NCBI RefSeq assembly: GCF_000716545.1
Contig: NZ_JNWZ01000055.1
Location: 1 to 46,093 of the forward strand
DNA: 46,093 bases
Source of the DNA: Kitasatospora phosalacinea
GTDB taxonomy: Bacteria; Actinomycetota; Actinomycetes; Streptomycetales; Streptomycetaceae
Direction of reading: 5' to 3'
Shown here: in pieces, positions 32,560-41,320 of the stretch
Numbering within the stretch: the first letter of the stretch is position 1
Layout of the letters: the number at the start of each line of letters is the position of its first letter
Notes under the pieces: generated by a model
Told to the model about the DNA's origin: nothing
What the model saw: the letters and a program-made list of their open reading frames with translations, nothing else
Databases searched by the model: none
Made by a program: the position numbers and the translations under genes

Positions 32560-33556
32560 CGGAGAGCACCTCCGGCCGCTCCGCCTGCCGCGGCACCGGG
32601 GCGTCCAGGACCAGACCGCCCGGGACGAGCCGCCAGCCGGGCGAGTGCGGCAGCACCTCGCGCTCGACCAGGGCGGTCAACGCCCGTCCGGCGGCGACGA
32701 ATCCGCTCTCGGCGCGGCCGTCCGCGGCCAGGCCCTCGTGCGGCCGGGTGGCCAGGTGCGGCTCCAGCGACCACACCCCGCGCCAGCCGCGCGCGGTCAA
32801 CAGCCGCAGGGACTCGGCGAGTCGGGCGTCCCCCTCGCCGGGCAGCACGTACCGGGTGTCCGCGCCGCCGCCGACCGCGTCCTTGACGTGCACGTGGTCG
32901 ACGTGCTCGACGGTCCGGCGCAGCAGCTCGTACCCGTCGTAGCCGTACGGGATCCCGTTGCCGGTGTCGTGCAGCAGCCGCAGCCCGGGGTTGTTCACCG
33001 AGGCGATCAGGTCGAGCGCCTTCTCGGCCGAACTCCCGGCCCAGCCCGCGCAGTTCTCGTGCAGGGCGAGCTGGCCGCCGCGGTACAGGCCGTCCGCGAT
33101 GTCGCGCATCCGTTCCAGCACCCGGCGGCGCCACTCGGCCTCCGGCAGGCCGGTGCCGTTGGGGTAGGACATCACCCGGATCCGGTCGACGCCGAGCAGG
33201 GCGGCGCGGAAGGCGAGCGCGGCCTGCTCCAGTTCGTCCGGTCCGTAGTCGTCGGTGATGTCGGAGGCCCAGTTGCCGGTGCGGGAGGCGACGGCGGAGA
33301 TCCGGATGCGCCGTTTGCGCAGGGTGCGGGCGATGTCGAGGACCTGCCCGACCGGCAGGTCGGCGATCCAGGCGCCGTCCACCGTGCGCAACTCCAGCTC
33401 GTTCCAGCCGAGTTCATCCAGCGCGTCGATCTGCCCGGCCAGGTCGGGGGCGGCCTCGTCGCCGATGCCGCCGAACCGGATCGTGGGCCGCCGGGCCACC
33501 GGCGTCCGGTTCGCCCGTCGGCGCTTCGTCCGGCCGCCCTTGCGCAGGGCGCTCAC
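32549..33556 (-). CDS. Xylose-isomerase-like TIM-barrel protein
   Basis: A 335-aa AP-endonuclease-2/sugar-epimerase fold protein. After a very basic N-terminus (GGRTKRRRANRTPVARRP), the barrel begins at IRFGGIGDEAAPDL, with GWNELELRTVDG, RIRVMSYPNG, LALHENCAGWAG, LRLLHDTGNG, VDHVHVKDAVGGG and WSLEPH at strand ends. The Glu, Asp, His and Glu residues in HEN, HDTGN, HVKD and LEPH match the metal site. It likely isomerises or epimerises a keto-sugar or cyclitol produced by the flanking Gfo/Idh enzymes. GTGA overlap with the upstream gene. Confidence 0.88.
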   Translation of the reverse strand: MSALRKGGRTKRRRANRTPVARRPTIRFGGIGDEAAPDLAGQIDALDELGWNELELRTVDGAWIADLPVGQVLDIARTLRKRRIRISAVASRTGNWASDITDDYGPDELEQAALAFRAALLGVDRIRVMSYPNGTGLPEAEWRRRVLERMRDIADGLYRGGQLALHENCAGWAGSSAEKALDLIASVNNPGLRLLHDTGNGIPYGYDGYELLRRTVEHVDHVHVKDAVGGGADTRYVLPGEGDARLAESLRLLTARGWRGVWSLEPHLATRPHEGLAADGRAESGFVAAGRALTALVEREVLPHSPGWRLVPGGLVLDAPVPRQAERPEVLSDAR

Positions 33557-34590
33557 CGGGCCGCCGCCGTCCGCCGAGCGCCGCCGGGCACCGGCTCCGC
33601 CGCGATCGCCTTGGCCCGGTCGAGCAGCCGCACCACCTGGGCGTTGACCTCCAGGTCGGGGTGCGGCCCGCGTCCGCCCCCGTCCGCCGCGTAGTAGCGG
33701 TAGGTGTGCTCCAGGAAGCCGCCGAGCGCGTCGTCGTGCAGCAGTTCGGTGCGTTCGCCGTCCCGGTCGATGACGGTCAGCCGGGCGTACGCGTCGGCCT
33801 CGCTGCCGGGGAAGTGCCCGATCAGGGTGGCGTGCGCCAGCTCCAGGGTGACCCGGCGCTCGCGCACCGGAGAGGTGAGGTCGGAGCGGATCCTGGTCCA
33901 CGCCCCGCTGTCGTGCTGGAGGTTGAGCCAGGCGGTGCCGAGCCGGGGCAGCACCCGGCCGCCCACCACCATGTCGGTGCCGCCCGCGCCGGTCACCTCG
34001 CCGGGCCCGGCCAGCGCCAGGCACAGCCCCAGCGAGTGCGGCAGCTCGACGTCGAACGCGGTCGGGTGCCCGTCCCCGGCCAGCGAGCGGGAGAAGCGCG
34101 GCTTGCGCTGGACGACGTGGACGGTGCGCAGCGGCCCGTACGCGTCCTGGGCGAGCAGCGCGCGCAGCCGATCGGTCAGGCGGCTGCCCAGCCACTGGGC
34201 GACCACCACCAGGTCGAGCCGGTACCGGTCGCGCAGTGCGAGCAGCTCGTCCAGGCCGCGACTGTCGGCGGCCACCGGCTTCTCCAGCAGCACCCGCCGG
34301 TAGCCGAGCCGCCCCAGCGACTCCAGGGCGGCGACCCGCTCGGTGGGCGGGGTGCACAGGTGGACGACGGTGCGGGCCGGGTCGAGCAGCCGGGGCGCCT
34401 CGGCCAGGGTGGTCGGGCGCAGGTCGGGGTCGGGGGCGGGGGCGCGGTGCGGGTCGACGGCGAGCACCGGCGCGGCCGCGAACAGGTGCGCGGTGCCGGG
34501 CGCCGCGCGCAGCCGGCGCAGCACCGGGAGGTGGAGGCCGCTCCCGGCCCGCCCCATTCCGACGAGTAAGGTCCCGAGTCCGTTCGGCAT
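33553..34590 (-). CDS. Gfo/Idh/MocA-family oxidoreductase (2)
   Basis: A 345-aa divergent member. LLVGMGRAGSGLHLPVLRRL is the NAD(P)-binding start; VVHLCTPPTERVAAL and VLLEKPVAADSRGLDELLAL give the EKP motif; AFDVELPHSLGLCLAL holds the active-site His region. It is the first gene of the leftward operon and diverges from the aminotransferase pair. Likely a sugar or cyclitol dehydrogenase supplying a keto intermediate. The ATG is the first possible start, since a stop codon lies four codons upstream in frame. Confidence 0.85.
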   Translation of the reverse strand: MPNGLGTLLVGMGRAGSGLHLPVLRRLRAAPGTAHLFAAAPVLAVDPHRAPAPDPDLRPTTLAEAPRLLDPARTVVHLCTPPTERVAALESLGRLGYRRVLLEKPVAADSRGLDELLALRDRYRLDLVVVAQWLGSRLTDRLRALLAQDAYGPLRTVHVVQRKPRFSRSLAGDGHPTAFDVELPHSLGLCLALAGPGEVTGAGGTDMVVGGRVLPRLGTAWLNLQHDSGAWTRIRSDLTSPVRERRVTLELAHATLIGHFPGSEADAYARLTVIDRDGERTELLHDDALGGFLEHTYRYYAADGGGRGPHPDLEVNAQVVRLLDRAKAIAAEPVPGGARRTAAAR

Positions 34591-34805
34591 GGCGAGCCGT
34601 CATTCCTTCCGCGTCGCGGTATTGCTTCATCCGGTATTCAAGCAGTATTTCGCCGGCGGTCCGGCCGGACGTCAAATCCCTTTTCCACCAGGCCATTCGA
34701 AGGAGTGAAACATTTCCCGGTCCGGGGTGGACGGGGTGCGCGGGGCATAAATTCGGAGGCAGGGCTTATCCGCCCGTCCAATCCATACAATCCGATGAGA
34801 GTTTC
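34591..34805. promoter_or_regulatory. Divergent promoter region of the biosynthetic cluster
   Basis: This 215-bp region is clearly lower in GC than its surroundings. TTGCTT (34622-34627) and TATTTC (34646-34651, 18-bp spacing) could form a rightward promoter. TACAAT (34786-34791) is a better -10 with a leader of only about 8 nt to the aminotransferase start. The leftward dehydrogenase gene must also start here. I see no clear operator. Confidence 0.45.
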
Positions 34806-35987
34806 ATGGGTGCCACTACTTCCCCGGGTACCTCTCCGGGCGTTCCCTTCTTCACCCAGGCCGCGACCTTCGAATCCCTCTGGCCCACCACCCGGCGCCA
34901 CCTCGACGAACTGATGGACCGCGGCAAGTACTCGCACGGCCCCAAGGTCGAGGAGTTCGAGGCCGCCCTCGCCGCCTGGACGGGCGCCCGGCACGTGATC
35001 GGCGTCAACAGCGGCACCGACGCCCTGGTCCTGCTGCTGCGCGCCGCCGGACTGCGCCCCGGCGACGAGGTGATCGTCCCCGCCTACACCTTCGTGGCCT
35101 CCGCCACCTCGGTGGTGCTGGCCGGCGGCCGCCCGGTCTTCGCCGACATCGACCCGGTCACCTACAGCCTCGACCCGGCGAGCGTCGAAGCCGTCCGCAC
35201 CGACCGCACCCGGATGGTCATGCCCGTCCACCTGTTCCACCAACTCGCCGACCTGCGCGCCCTGCTGGGCTTCGCCGACCGGCACGGACTGACCGTCGTC
35301 GAGGACAGCGCCGAGGCCTTCGGCATGCGCTGGGACGGCGTCCACGCCGGCCTGCACGGCGCCGGCGGCGTGCTCTCCTTCTTCCCCACCAAGACCCTCG
35401 GCGCGCTCGGCGACGCCGGCGCCGTCCTCACCGACGACCCCGCCCTCGCCGAAGCCGTCTCCGCGATGCGCCACCACGGCCGCACCGGCCGCACCCTCGA
35501 CGACTTCCCCACCATCAACCGCCCCACCGAACTCCTCGGCACCAACAGCAAGATGGACGACGTCCAGGCCGCCGTCCTGCTCGCCAAACTCGGCCGCGCC
35601 GACCAGGACATCGCCCGCCGCGCCCGCCTCGCCGCCGCCTACACCGAACGCCTGACCGGCACCCCCGGGCTCACCCTGCCCACCGTCGTCCCCCGGGACG
35701 CCGCCACCGACCCGGTCTGGTACGTCTACCTGGTCGAGTCCGACCACCGCGACGAACTCGCCGCCCACCTCGCCCGGCACGGCATCCAGACCGAGACCTA
35801 CTACCCGACGCCGCTGCACCTACAGCCCTGCTTCGCCGAACTCGGCCACCGCCCGGGCGAGTTCCCGCACGCCGAAGCCGCCTGCGGCCGCGCCCTCGCG
35901 CTGCCGCTCTACCCCGACCTCGCCGACCACGACCTGGACCTGGTCAGCGACCTGGTCCGCGACTTCCAGTACGGAAAGCAGCGGTGA
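34806..35987 (+). CDS. DegT/DnrJ/EryC1/StrS-family PLP aminotransferase (1)
   Basis: A 393-aa fold-type I sugar/cyclitol aminotransferase. NSGTDALVLLLRA is the phosphate-binding segment; PGDEVIVPAYTFVASA is diagnostic; D167 in VVEDSAEAFG contacts the PLP pyridine nitrogen; SFFPTKTLGALGDAG contains the Schiff-base lysine K196. E170 replaces the Gln usual in EDxAQA. The ATG is chosen by family N-terminus and overlaps no strong ribosome site (only a weak GAGAG). It should transaminate a keto-sugar or keto-cyclitol from the divergent dehydrogenase operon. It is 7 bp from a second DegT gene. Confidence 0.93.
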   Translation: MGATTSPGTSPGVPFFTQAATFESLWPTTRRHLDELMDRGKYSHGPKVEEFEAALAAWTGARHVIGVNSGTDALVLLLRAAGLRPGDEVIVPAYTFVASATSVVLAGGRPVFADIDPVTYSLDPASVEAVRTDRTRMVMPVHLFHQLADLRALLGFADRHGLTVVEDSAEAFGMRWDGVHAGLHGAGGVLSFFPTKTLGALGDAGAVLTDDPALAEAVSAMRHHGRTGRTLDDFPTINRPTELLGTNSKMDDVQAAVLLAKLGRADQDIARRARLAAAYTERLTGTPGLTLPTVVPRDAATDPVWYVYLVESDHRDELAAHLARHGIQTETYYPTPLHLQPCFAELGHRPGEFPHAEAACGRALALPLYPDLADHDLDLVSDLVRDFQYGKQR

Positions 35988-35994
35988 CCCGCCG

Positions 35995-37134
35995 ATGACC
36001 ACCACCGACACCGTGACCGACACCACCATCCCGTTCTTCCCGCCCGACCTGTTCGAGGCCGACCGGGACGTGCTCCTCGACGTCGTCCGCGAAGTCGCCA
36101 CCGACCCGGCCCAGCGCTTCATCCTCGGCGAACGCACCGCCCGCTTCGAGGAGGTGCTGCGCGCCGACCTCGGCAGCGCGGACGTCATCGCCTGCGGCAG
36201 CGGCACCACCGCGCTCACCCTGGTCCTGCGCGCCATGGGCGTCACCGCCGGCGACGAGGTGATCGTCCCCGCCTTCGGCTGCGCCCCGCTCGCCAACACC
36301 GTCCTCGGCGTCGGCGCCACCCCGGTCTTCGCCGACATCGACCCGCACACCCTGGTCATCGACCCGGACGCGGCCGAGGCCCTGGTCACCCCCCGCACCA
36401 AGGCCCTGATGCCCGCCCACGTGTTCTCCGTGATGGCCGACATGCCGCGCCTGCGCGCCCTCGCCACCCGGCACGGCCTGCGCCTGATCGAGGACTCCGC
36501 GGTCGCCCAGGGCGCCGTCCTGGAAGGCCGACCCGCCGGCACCTGGGGCGACGCCGGCGTGTTCTCCTTCGTCCAGGTGAAGTCCTTCGGCGGCCCCGGC
36601 GAAGGCGGCGTCGTGGTCACCGGCGATCTCGAACTCGCCCGCACCGTACGGATGCTGCGCAACCACGGCCAGGACGGCACGCACCGCTTCCGGCACCACC
36701 TGATCGGCCTGAACAGCCGCTTCGACGAGATCCTCGCCGCCTTCCAACTGCGCCGCCACCCCGGCCTGGCCGGCCGCCTGGCCCGCCGCGCCGAGATCGC
36801 CGCCCACTACACCGAACGCTTCACCCCGCTCGCCGCGCACGGCGTCGTCCCGCCCCCGCCCGGCACCGACGGCCGCTGCTACTACGTCTACACGCTGCTC
36901 GCCGAACGCCGCGACGACCTCAAGCGGCACCTCGCCGCGCACGGCGTCGAGAGCCACGTCTACTACCCCCACCCGCTGCCCCACCAGCCCGCCTTCGCCG
37001 CCGCTGCCCCCGACGGCCACTGGCCGCACGCCGAACGCGCGGCCCGGCAGTGCCTCTCCCTGCCGGTCTACCCGCACCTGACGGACGCCCAGGTCGAGCG
37101 GATCACCGAAGCCGTCCTCAGCTTCCCGACCTGA
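35995..37134 (+). CDS. DegT/DnrJ/EryC1/StrS-family PLP aminotransferase (2)
   Basis: A 379-aa paralogue class of the preceding gene, but not a close copy. GSGTTALTLVLRAMG, AGDEVIVPAFGCAPLA, D167 in LIEDSAVAQG and K196 in SFVQVKSFGGPGEGG align position for position with aminotransferase 1. V170 replaces the conserved Gln/His of the family. Two DegT enzymes in tandem imply either two aminations or a division into amination and dehydration/isomerisation. ATG 7 bp after the previous stop; the operon ends at a hairpin. Confidence 0.93.
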   Translation: MTTTDTVTDTTIPFFPPDLFEADRDVLLDVVREVATDPAQRFILGERTARFEEVLRADLGSADVIACGSGTTALTLVLRAMGVTAGDEVIVPAFGCAPLANTVLGVGATPVFADIDPHTLVIDPDAAEALVTPRTKALMPAHVFSVMADMPRLRALATRHGLRLIEDSAVAQGAVLEGRPAGTWGDAGVFSFVQVKSFGGPGEGGVVVTGDLELARTVRMLRNHGQDGTHRFRHHLIGLNSRFDEILAAFQLRRHPGLAGRLARRAEIAAHYTERFTPLAAHGVVPPPPGTDGRCYYVYTLLAERRDDLKRHLAAHGVESHVYYPHPLPHQPAFAAAAPDGHWPHAERAARQCLSLPVYPHLTDAQVERITEAVLSFPT

Positions 37135-37144
37135 CCCGCCGCCC

Positions 37145-37174
37145 GGTGGGCGCCTGCGCACGCAGGCGCCCACC
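37145..37174. terminator. Tight bidirectional hairpin after the aminotransferases
   Basis: GGTGGGCGCCTGCG (37145-37158), CA, then its exact complement (37161-37174): a 14-bp perfect stem with almost no loop, between the convergent aminotransferase and adenylating-enzyme genes. Confidence 0.85.
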
Positions 37175-37186
37175 CGCCGCGACGAC

Positions 37187-38836
37187 TCAGCCCGCCGCCC
37201 CCACCGCCTCGCCCGCCCCCACCGCCTCGTTTGACCGCGCGGCCGCCGCCGCCAGCTCCGCGACCACCCGCCGGTCCGGTTTCCCCGACCCGCCCAGCGG
37301 CATCCGCTCCAGCAGCACCAGCCGCTCCGGCAGCTTGTACCGCTCCAGGCCGCACGACTCCGCCAGGAAGAACGTCAGCCCGGCGAGGGTCAGGCCCCCG
37401 CCGTGCGGCACCGCGCAGACGCACATCCGCTCACCGAGATCCGGGTCCGGCACCGGCACGCACACCGCCTCCGCCACCTCCGGATGCCCCTCCAGCAGCC
37501 GCTCCACCTCCGCCGTGGAGATCGACACCCCGCCCCGGTTCACCAGCTGCCTGGTCCGCGCCAGCACCCGCAGCGAACCGTCCGCCTCCAGCACCCCCCG
37601 GTCACCGGAACGCACCCAGCCCCCGTCCACCCGCAGCCGGGCGTCCAGCTCCGGCTCCCCGACGTGGCACAGCGGCGACATCGGCCCCAACGCCTGCAAC
37701 TCGCCCGGCACCCCCGCCGGCACCGGGCGCCCGTCCGGCCCGCACACCCGGAACTCCGCGACCCGCGGATCCGGCCGCCCCACCCGCAGCACGTCACCGT
37801 CCGGATCCGTCCACCGGACATGGCAGTTCAGCCCGTCACTGGCCCCGTACACGTTCACCACCGGGCAGCCGAACCGCCGCAGCGCCGCAGCCAGCACCGC
37901 CGGGGACAGCACCGCCGAACTCGACACCACCGCCTGCAACGAGGACAGGTCCTCACCCGGCGACGGCGGCCGCTCCGCCATCCGGCGCAGCATGGTCGGC
38001 ACCGCCGCCAGGTGCGTCGGCCGCCAGCGCCCCACCGCCGCCAGCGCCCCCACCGGGTCGAACCGCTCCCCGGTCGGCGGCAGCACCACCGTCGCCCCGC
38101 ACCGCACCAGCGCCACCACCGCCAGCGACCCGTACGCCGTCGCCGGGCTCACCAGCAGCAGCACCCGGGCCGGCCCGCCGTCCGCGGTCTCCAGCACCCG
38201 CTCCACGTAACGCCCGCGGCCGCCGGCCAGCGCGTTGTGCGAGTACGCGATCAGCTTCGGCACCGCCTCCGACCCCGACGACACCAGGATCCGGGCGGGC
38301 GCCTCCGCGTCCACCGCCGCCGGCACCCACTCCGCCCGCTCCGGCCACGGCGCACCGTCCAGCACCACCACCTCGCGCAGATCCGGCAACTCCGGCCGCA
38401 ACCCGTCCACCAGCCCCTTCCACTCCGGCACGGTCACCACGGCGTCCACCCGCGCCACCCCCCACACCGCCAGCAGATCCCGCCGACCGTGCCCCGGCGT
38501 GCACGGCAGCACCACCGCCCCCAGCGCCGCCACCGCCAGATCCACCGCCGGCGCCCACCGGTCCGCGGGCACCTTCACCCCCACCACCGACCCCGGCCCC
38601 ACCCCACGGGAAGCCAGACCCGCCGCCAACCCCCGCACCAACCGGCCCAGTTCCGCGTACGAGAGCTCACCGCCCCCGTCCACCACGGCCACCCGCTCCC
38701 CGTCCGCCGCCACCCGCTCCGCGAACAGCTCGTACAGCCCCCGCCCCGGACACCGCCCCTCGGCCACCCACCGCTCCCGCAACCCCCGGTCCACCCGATC
38801 GGGGAACTCCACCCCGGCCACCGAAACCCACGTCAC
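37187..38836 (-). CDS. ANL-superfamily adenylating enzyme, aryl-acid-AMP-ligase-like (1)
   Basis: A 549-aa protein resembling DhbE/EntE-type aryl acid adenylating enzymes: GVEFPDRVDRGLRERWVAEG at the N-terminus is typical of that group. Core motifs are ILVSSGSEAVPKLIAYSHN (A3), VYGASDG (A5), WVRSGDRGVLEADG (A7), NRGGVSISTAEVERLL (A8) and GGSGKPDRRVV (A10, catalytic Lys). In A5 the usual Glu is Asp, and A3 is SSGSEAVPK rather than TSGTTGxPK. It should activate a carboxylic acid as acyl-AMP; no carrier protein is present, so CoA or an amine may be the acceptor. The start GTG at 38836 has GGGAG 7 bp upstream; 38878 is an alternative. It is last in the leftward operon. Confidence 0.88.
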   Translation of the reverse strand: MTWVSVAGVEFPDRVDRGLRERWVAEGRCPGRGLYELFAERVAADGERVAVVDGGGELSYAELGRLVRGLAAGLASRGVGPGSVVGVKVPADRWAPAVDLAVAALGAVVLPCTPGHGRRDLLAVWGVARVDAVVTVPEWKGLVDGLRPELPDLREVVVLDGAPWPERAEWVPAAVDAEAPARILVSSGSEAVPKLIAYSHNALAGGRGRYVERVLETADGGPARVLLLVSPATAYGSLAVVALVRCGATVVLPPTGERFDPVGALAAVGRWRPTHLAAVPTMLRRMAERPPSPGEDLSSLQAVVSSSAVLSPAVLAAALRRFGCPVVNVYGASDGLNCHVRWTDPDGDVLRVGRPDPRVAEFRVCGPDGRPVPAGVPGELQALGPMSPLCHVGEPELDARLRVDGGWVRSGDRGVLEADGSLRVLARTRQLVNRGGVSISTAEVERLLEGHPEVAEAVCVPVPDPDLGERMCVCAVPHGGGLTLAGLTFFLAESCGLERYKLPERLVLLERMPLGGSGKPDRRVVAELAAAAARSNEAVGAGEAVGAAG

Positions 38837-38906
38837 AGCCACGCTCCCGTCCACCGATCCACCGGTCCATTGATCCACCGAACAACCGAACGATCCGCCC
38901 GCCCGC

Positions 38907-40523
38907 TCACAGCCCGAACTCCCACGGCGCGCGGACGAACGCGCAGCCGTCCGGGCCGAACTCCAGCGCCGCCGCCAGCCGCGGGTCGCGCACCAGGGCG
39001 CCCAGGTCCGTGCACACCCCCGCCCCGCCGCCCGGCGCGTCCGCGCCGCCCGCCGCCCCGCACAGCAGCCGGGCCGCCGACAGCAGCGAGGACTCGACCC
39101 GCTGCGCCCGCCCGGTCCGCTCCCGGGCCTCCAGCGCGGCGACCGTCCCCGCCGCGCAGACCAGGCCGCCCAGCACGTCGCAGACGGTCAGCAGGGTGGG
39201 GCGCGGCGGCAGCCCGTCCGGGGCCAACAGCGCGGCCAGCCCGGAGTGCGCCTGCACCGGGTAGTCGGTGCTCAGCCCGGGCCCGCCGCCGCTGGCCTGG
39301 GCGTACACCAGCCCGGGGTGCAGCGCGGCGACCGTTTCGGCGTCCAACCCGAGCCCGGCCACCTTCGCGGGCGCCAGGCTGTGCAGCAGCACGTCCGCCC
39401 CGCCCAGCAACTCCCGCACGGCGGACCGTCCTTCCGCGCTCCGCAAGTCGGCCTCCAGCACCCCCTTGCCGCGGTTGAGCGCCGCGAACCGCGCCGACAC
39501 CGCGCCCGCGGCCGCCCCGCCACCGGCCTGCGCCATCGGCGGCACACCGCGCAGCGGGTCCCCGCCCGGCGGTTCGATCCGCACCACGGTGGCCCCGAGC
39601 AGCGCCAACACCCGCCCCGCCACCGGGCCCTGGACCCGCCGGGCGATCTCCACCACCGTCACGCCGCCCAACGGCCCGCCCCCGGAGCCGAGCCCGCTCC
39701 CGCCCGCCGCAAGCCCCGCCGTCGGGAGCCCCGCCGCCGGAGCCCCCACCGCCGCCCCCGCCCGCAGCCGCCACGGCATCCCGCCCAGCACGGCCGGCCG
39801 CCGGGCCGCCTCCGTGAGCTCCACCCCGCACTCCGCCGCGACCCGCGCCAGCCGCCGGTACCCGAACGCCCGCGCCGCCGCGAACAGTTCGGCCGGCAGC
39901 GGGCAGACCGCCGTCCCGTACCTGGTCTGGAACGGCAGCCAGCCGCGGCCCACCACCCGCCGCTCGACGCCCAGTCCGGACCAGAACCGCAACCAGCCGT
40001 CCGCCTCCAGCGCCTCCAGTTCGAACCACACCCCGTCCGCCGACACGAACGGCGGCCCGCCCGTCCCGTCCGTCCGGCCCGCCCCGCCCGGCTCGCCGCA
40101 CCCCCCGTCGGAGGCGTCGGCGACCGAGGCCGCCGCCAGGTACTGCGACAGCCCGAGCAGCGCGGCCTGCGCCACCGACACGCCCACCTCGCGGTACGCC
40201 GCCCCCAGCCGCCGGGCCCGCAGCGCGGCCAGCACGCCGGTGGCGGCCAGCACCCCGGCCGCCACCGAGGCGAAGTCCACCCGCAGCGGCGTCGGCCGTC
40301 CGTACCGCCGTCCGTGCACGTGCATCACCCCGCAGGCCGCCTGGACGTCCGCCTCGCTGTCGAGCGCGAGCTCCAGCGGCCCGGCCCAGTCGATCCGGCA
40401 GGCCAACCCGCCGCCGACCTCCAGCGGTTCGCCCTCGCCGACGTCCACCCCGGAGGCCCGCAGCAGCCCGGCCGCGACCTCCCGCGCCACCCGCGGCCTG
40501 GTCCCGAGCGCGGCGCCCCTCAC
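38907..40523 (-). CDS. CaiB/BaiF-family CoA-transferase with rearranged domain order, 538 aa
   Basis: Residues about 1-240 match the middle and C-terminal part of a CaiB protein (ACGVMHVHGRRYGRPTP, VLAATGVLAALRARRLG, ADGVWFELEALEADGWLRFW). After a Gly/Ala-rich linker, residues about 275-538 match the N-terminal and central part (GGVTVVEIARRVQGPVAGRV, VVRIEPPGGDPLRG, LNRGKGVLEADLRSAEGRSA), including TVCDVLGGLVCAAGTVAALE with the catalytic-type Asp, and close with a CaiB-like C-terminus. The corresponding Asp in the first half is Ser (FASVAAG). Normal single-domain members are about 400 aa. It presumably moves CoA between acyl groups, or racemises or activates an acid made by the cluster. GTGA overlap with the methyltransferase. 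Confidence 0.82.
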   Translation of the reverse strand: MRGAALGTRPRVAREVAAGLLRASGVDVGEGEPLEVGGGLACRIDWAGPLELALDSEADVQAACGVMHVHGRRYGRPTPLRVDFASVAAGVLAATGVLAALRARRLGAAYREVGVSVAQAALLGLSQYLAAASVADASDGGCGEPGGAGRTDGTGGPPFVSADGVWFELEALEADGWLRFWSGLGVERRVVGRGWLPFQTRYGTAVCPLPAELFAAARAFGYRRLARVAAECGVELTEAARRPAVLGGMPWRLRAGAAVGAPAAGLPTAGLAAGGSGLGSGGGPLGGVTVVEIARRVQGPVAGRVLALLGATVVRIEPPGGDPLRGVPPMAQAGGGAAAGAVSARFAALNRGKGVLEADLRSAEGRSAVRELLGGADVLLHSLAPAKVAGLGLDAETVAALHPGLVYAQASGGGPGLSTDYPVQAHSGLAALLAPDGLPPRPTLLTVCDVLGGLVCAAGTVAALEARERTGRAQRVESSLLSAARLLCGAAGGADAPGGGAGVCTDLGALVRDPRLAAALEFGPDGCAFVRAPWEFGL

Positions 40524-41320
40524 GGCCGCCGCCCGCGCACCGCGTACACCACGTTCGAACAGGCCCGGAACCGGGGATCGGTGAACAGGGCCCGCAGCTC
40601 GGCGAGTTCGTCCTCGGTCAGCCCCTCCCGCAGCAGCGCCTCCCGCAGGTGCCAGGTGTTGTGCGACTGCATCTCCAGTTGCGGCGTCCCGGGCGCCAGC
40701 GTGCCGATCCGCACCTCGGCCTCCACCCCGGTGAAACCGGCCCGCACCAGCGCACCGGCGCACTCCCGCCCCCAGCCCTGGTGCGAGCCGCGCGCCCGGA
40801 AGGCCCGCAACTTCGCCTGCTGGTAGCGCCGGTAGAGCTCTCCGGCCCGCTGGTCCGGGACGGTGAGCACCGGCGCGTACTCGGCGTCGAACTCCAGCAG
40901 GTGCAGCACCCCGCCGGGCCGCAGCGCGGTGAACAGCCGGGCCAGCACGGCCTCCCGCTCCGGCAGGTGGGACAGCACCAGCCGCACGTGCACCAGGTCG
41001 AAGGCGCCCTCCGGCAGTTCGTCCCGCACCACGTCGTGCCGCAACACCGTCAGCCCGGGCCGCCCCGGCACCGGCAGCGGCACCAGGTCGGTCGCCAGCA
41101 CCGAGCCCCCGGGCGCCACTCGACCGGCCAGCCAGAGCGCGATGCTCCCCGCCCCGGTGCCCACGTCCAGGCAGCGCATCCCGGGCCGCACCCCGCCCGC
41201 CCGCAGCGCGCCGACGCTGATCGGGTCCAGCCACGCGGCCAGGCAGCGGTGCTGCCCGGCCGCGTGCGCGCTCCCGTTGTCGAACAGGTACGACCCCAAC
41301 TCCCCGACCGCGCCCGCCAT
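40520..41320 (-). CDS. SAM-dependent class I methyltransferase
   Basis: A 266-aa protein with MRCLDVGTGAGSIALWLAG (motif I), VLATDLVPLPVPG (motif II), DLVHVRLVLSHLPEREAVLA (motif IV region) and LRPGGVLHLLEFD. It is UbiE/small-molecule methyltransferase-like. The ATG overlaps the previous TGA by one base, with GGAG at 8 bp. In the cluster it probably methylates an O, N or C centre of the aromatic or amino moiety. Confidence 0.9.
   Translation of the reverse strand: MAGAVGELGSYLFDNGSAHAAGQHRCLAAWLDPISVGALRAGGVRPGMRCLDVGTGAGSIALWLAGRVAPGGSVLATDLVPLPVPGRPGLTVLRHDVVRDELPEGAFDLVHVRLVLSHLPEREAVLARLFTALRPGGVLHLLEFDAEYAPVLTVPDQRAGELYRRYQQAKLRAFRARGSHQGWGRECAGALVRAGFTGVEAEVRIGTLAPGTPQLEMQSHNTWHLREALLREGLTEDELAELRALFTDPRFRACSNVVYAVRGRRP

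Noticed and set aside
34705..34914. Possible leader peptide ORF before the first aminotransferase
   Set aside because: The GTG overlaps its own AGGAG, codon use is not coding-like, and it runs into the aminotransferase gene in another frame.
34806..37134. AHBA synthase or an ansamycin-type starter-unit locus
   Set aside because: The DegT genes are not accompanied by the aminoDAHP, aminoDHQ and dehydratase genes of that pathway, and no PKS is present.
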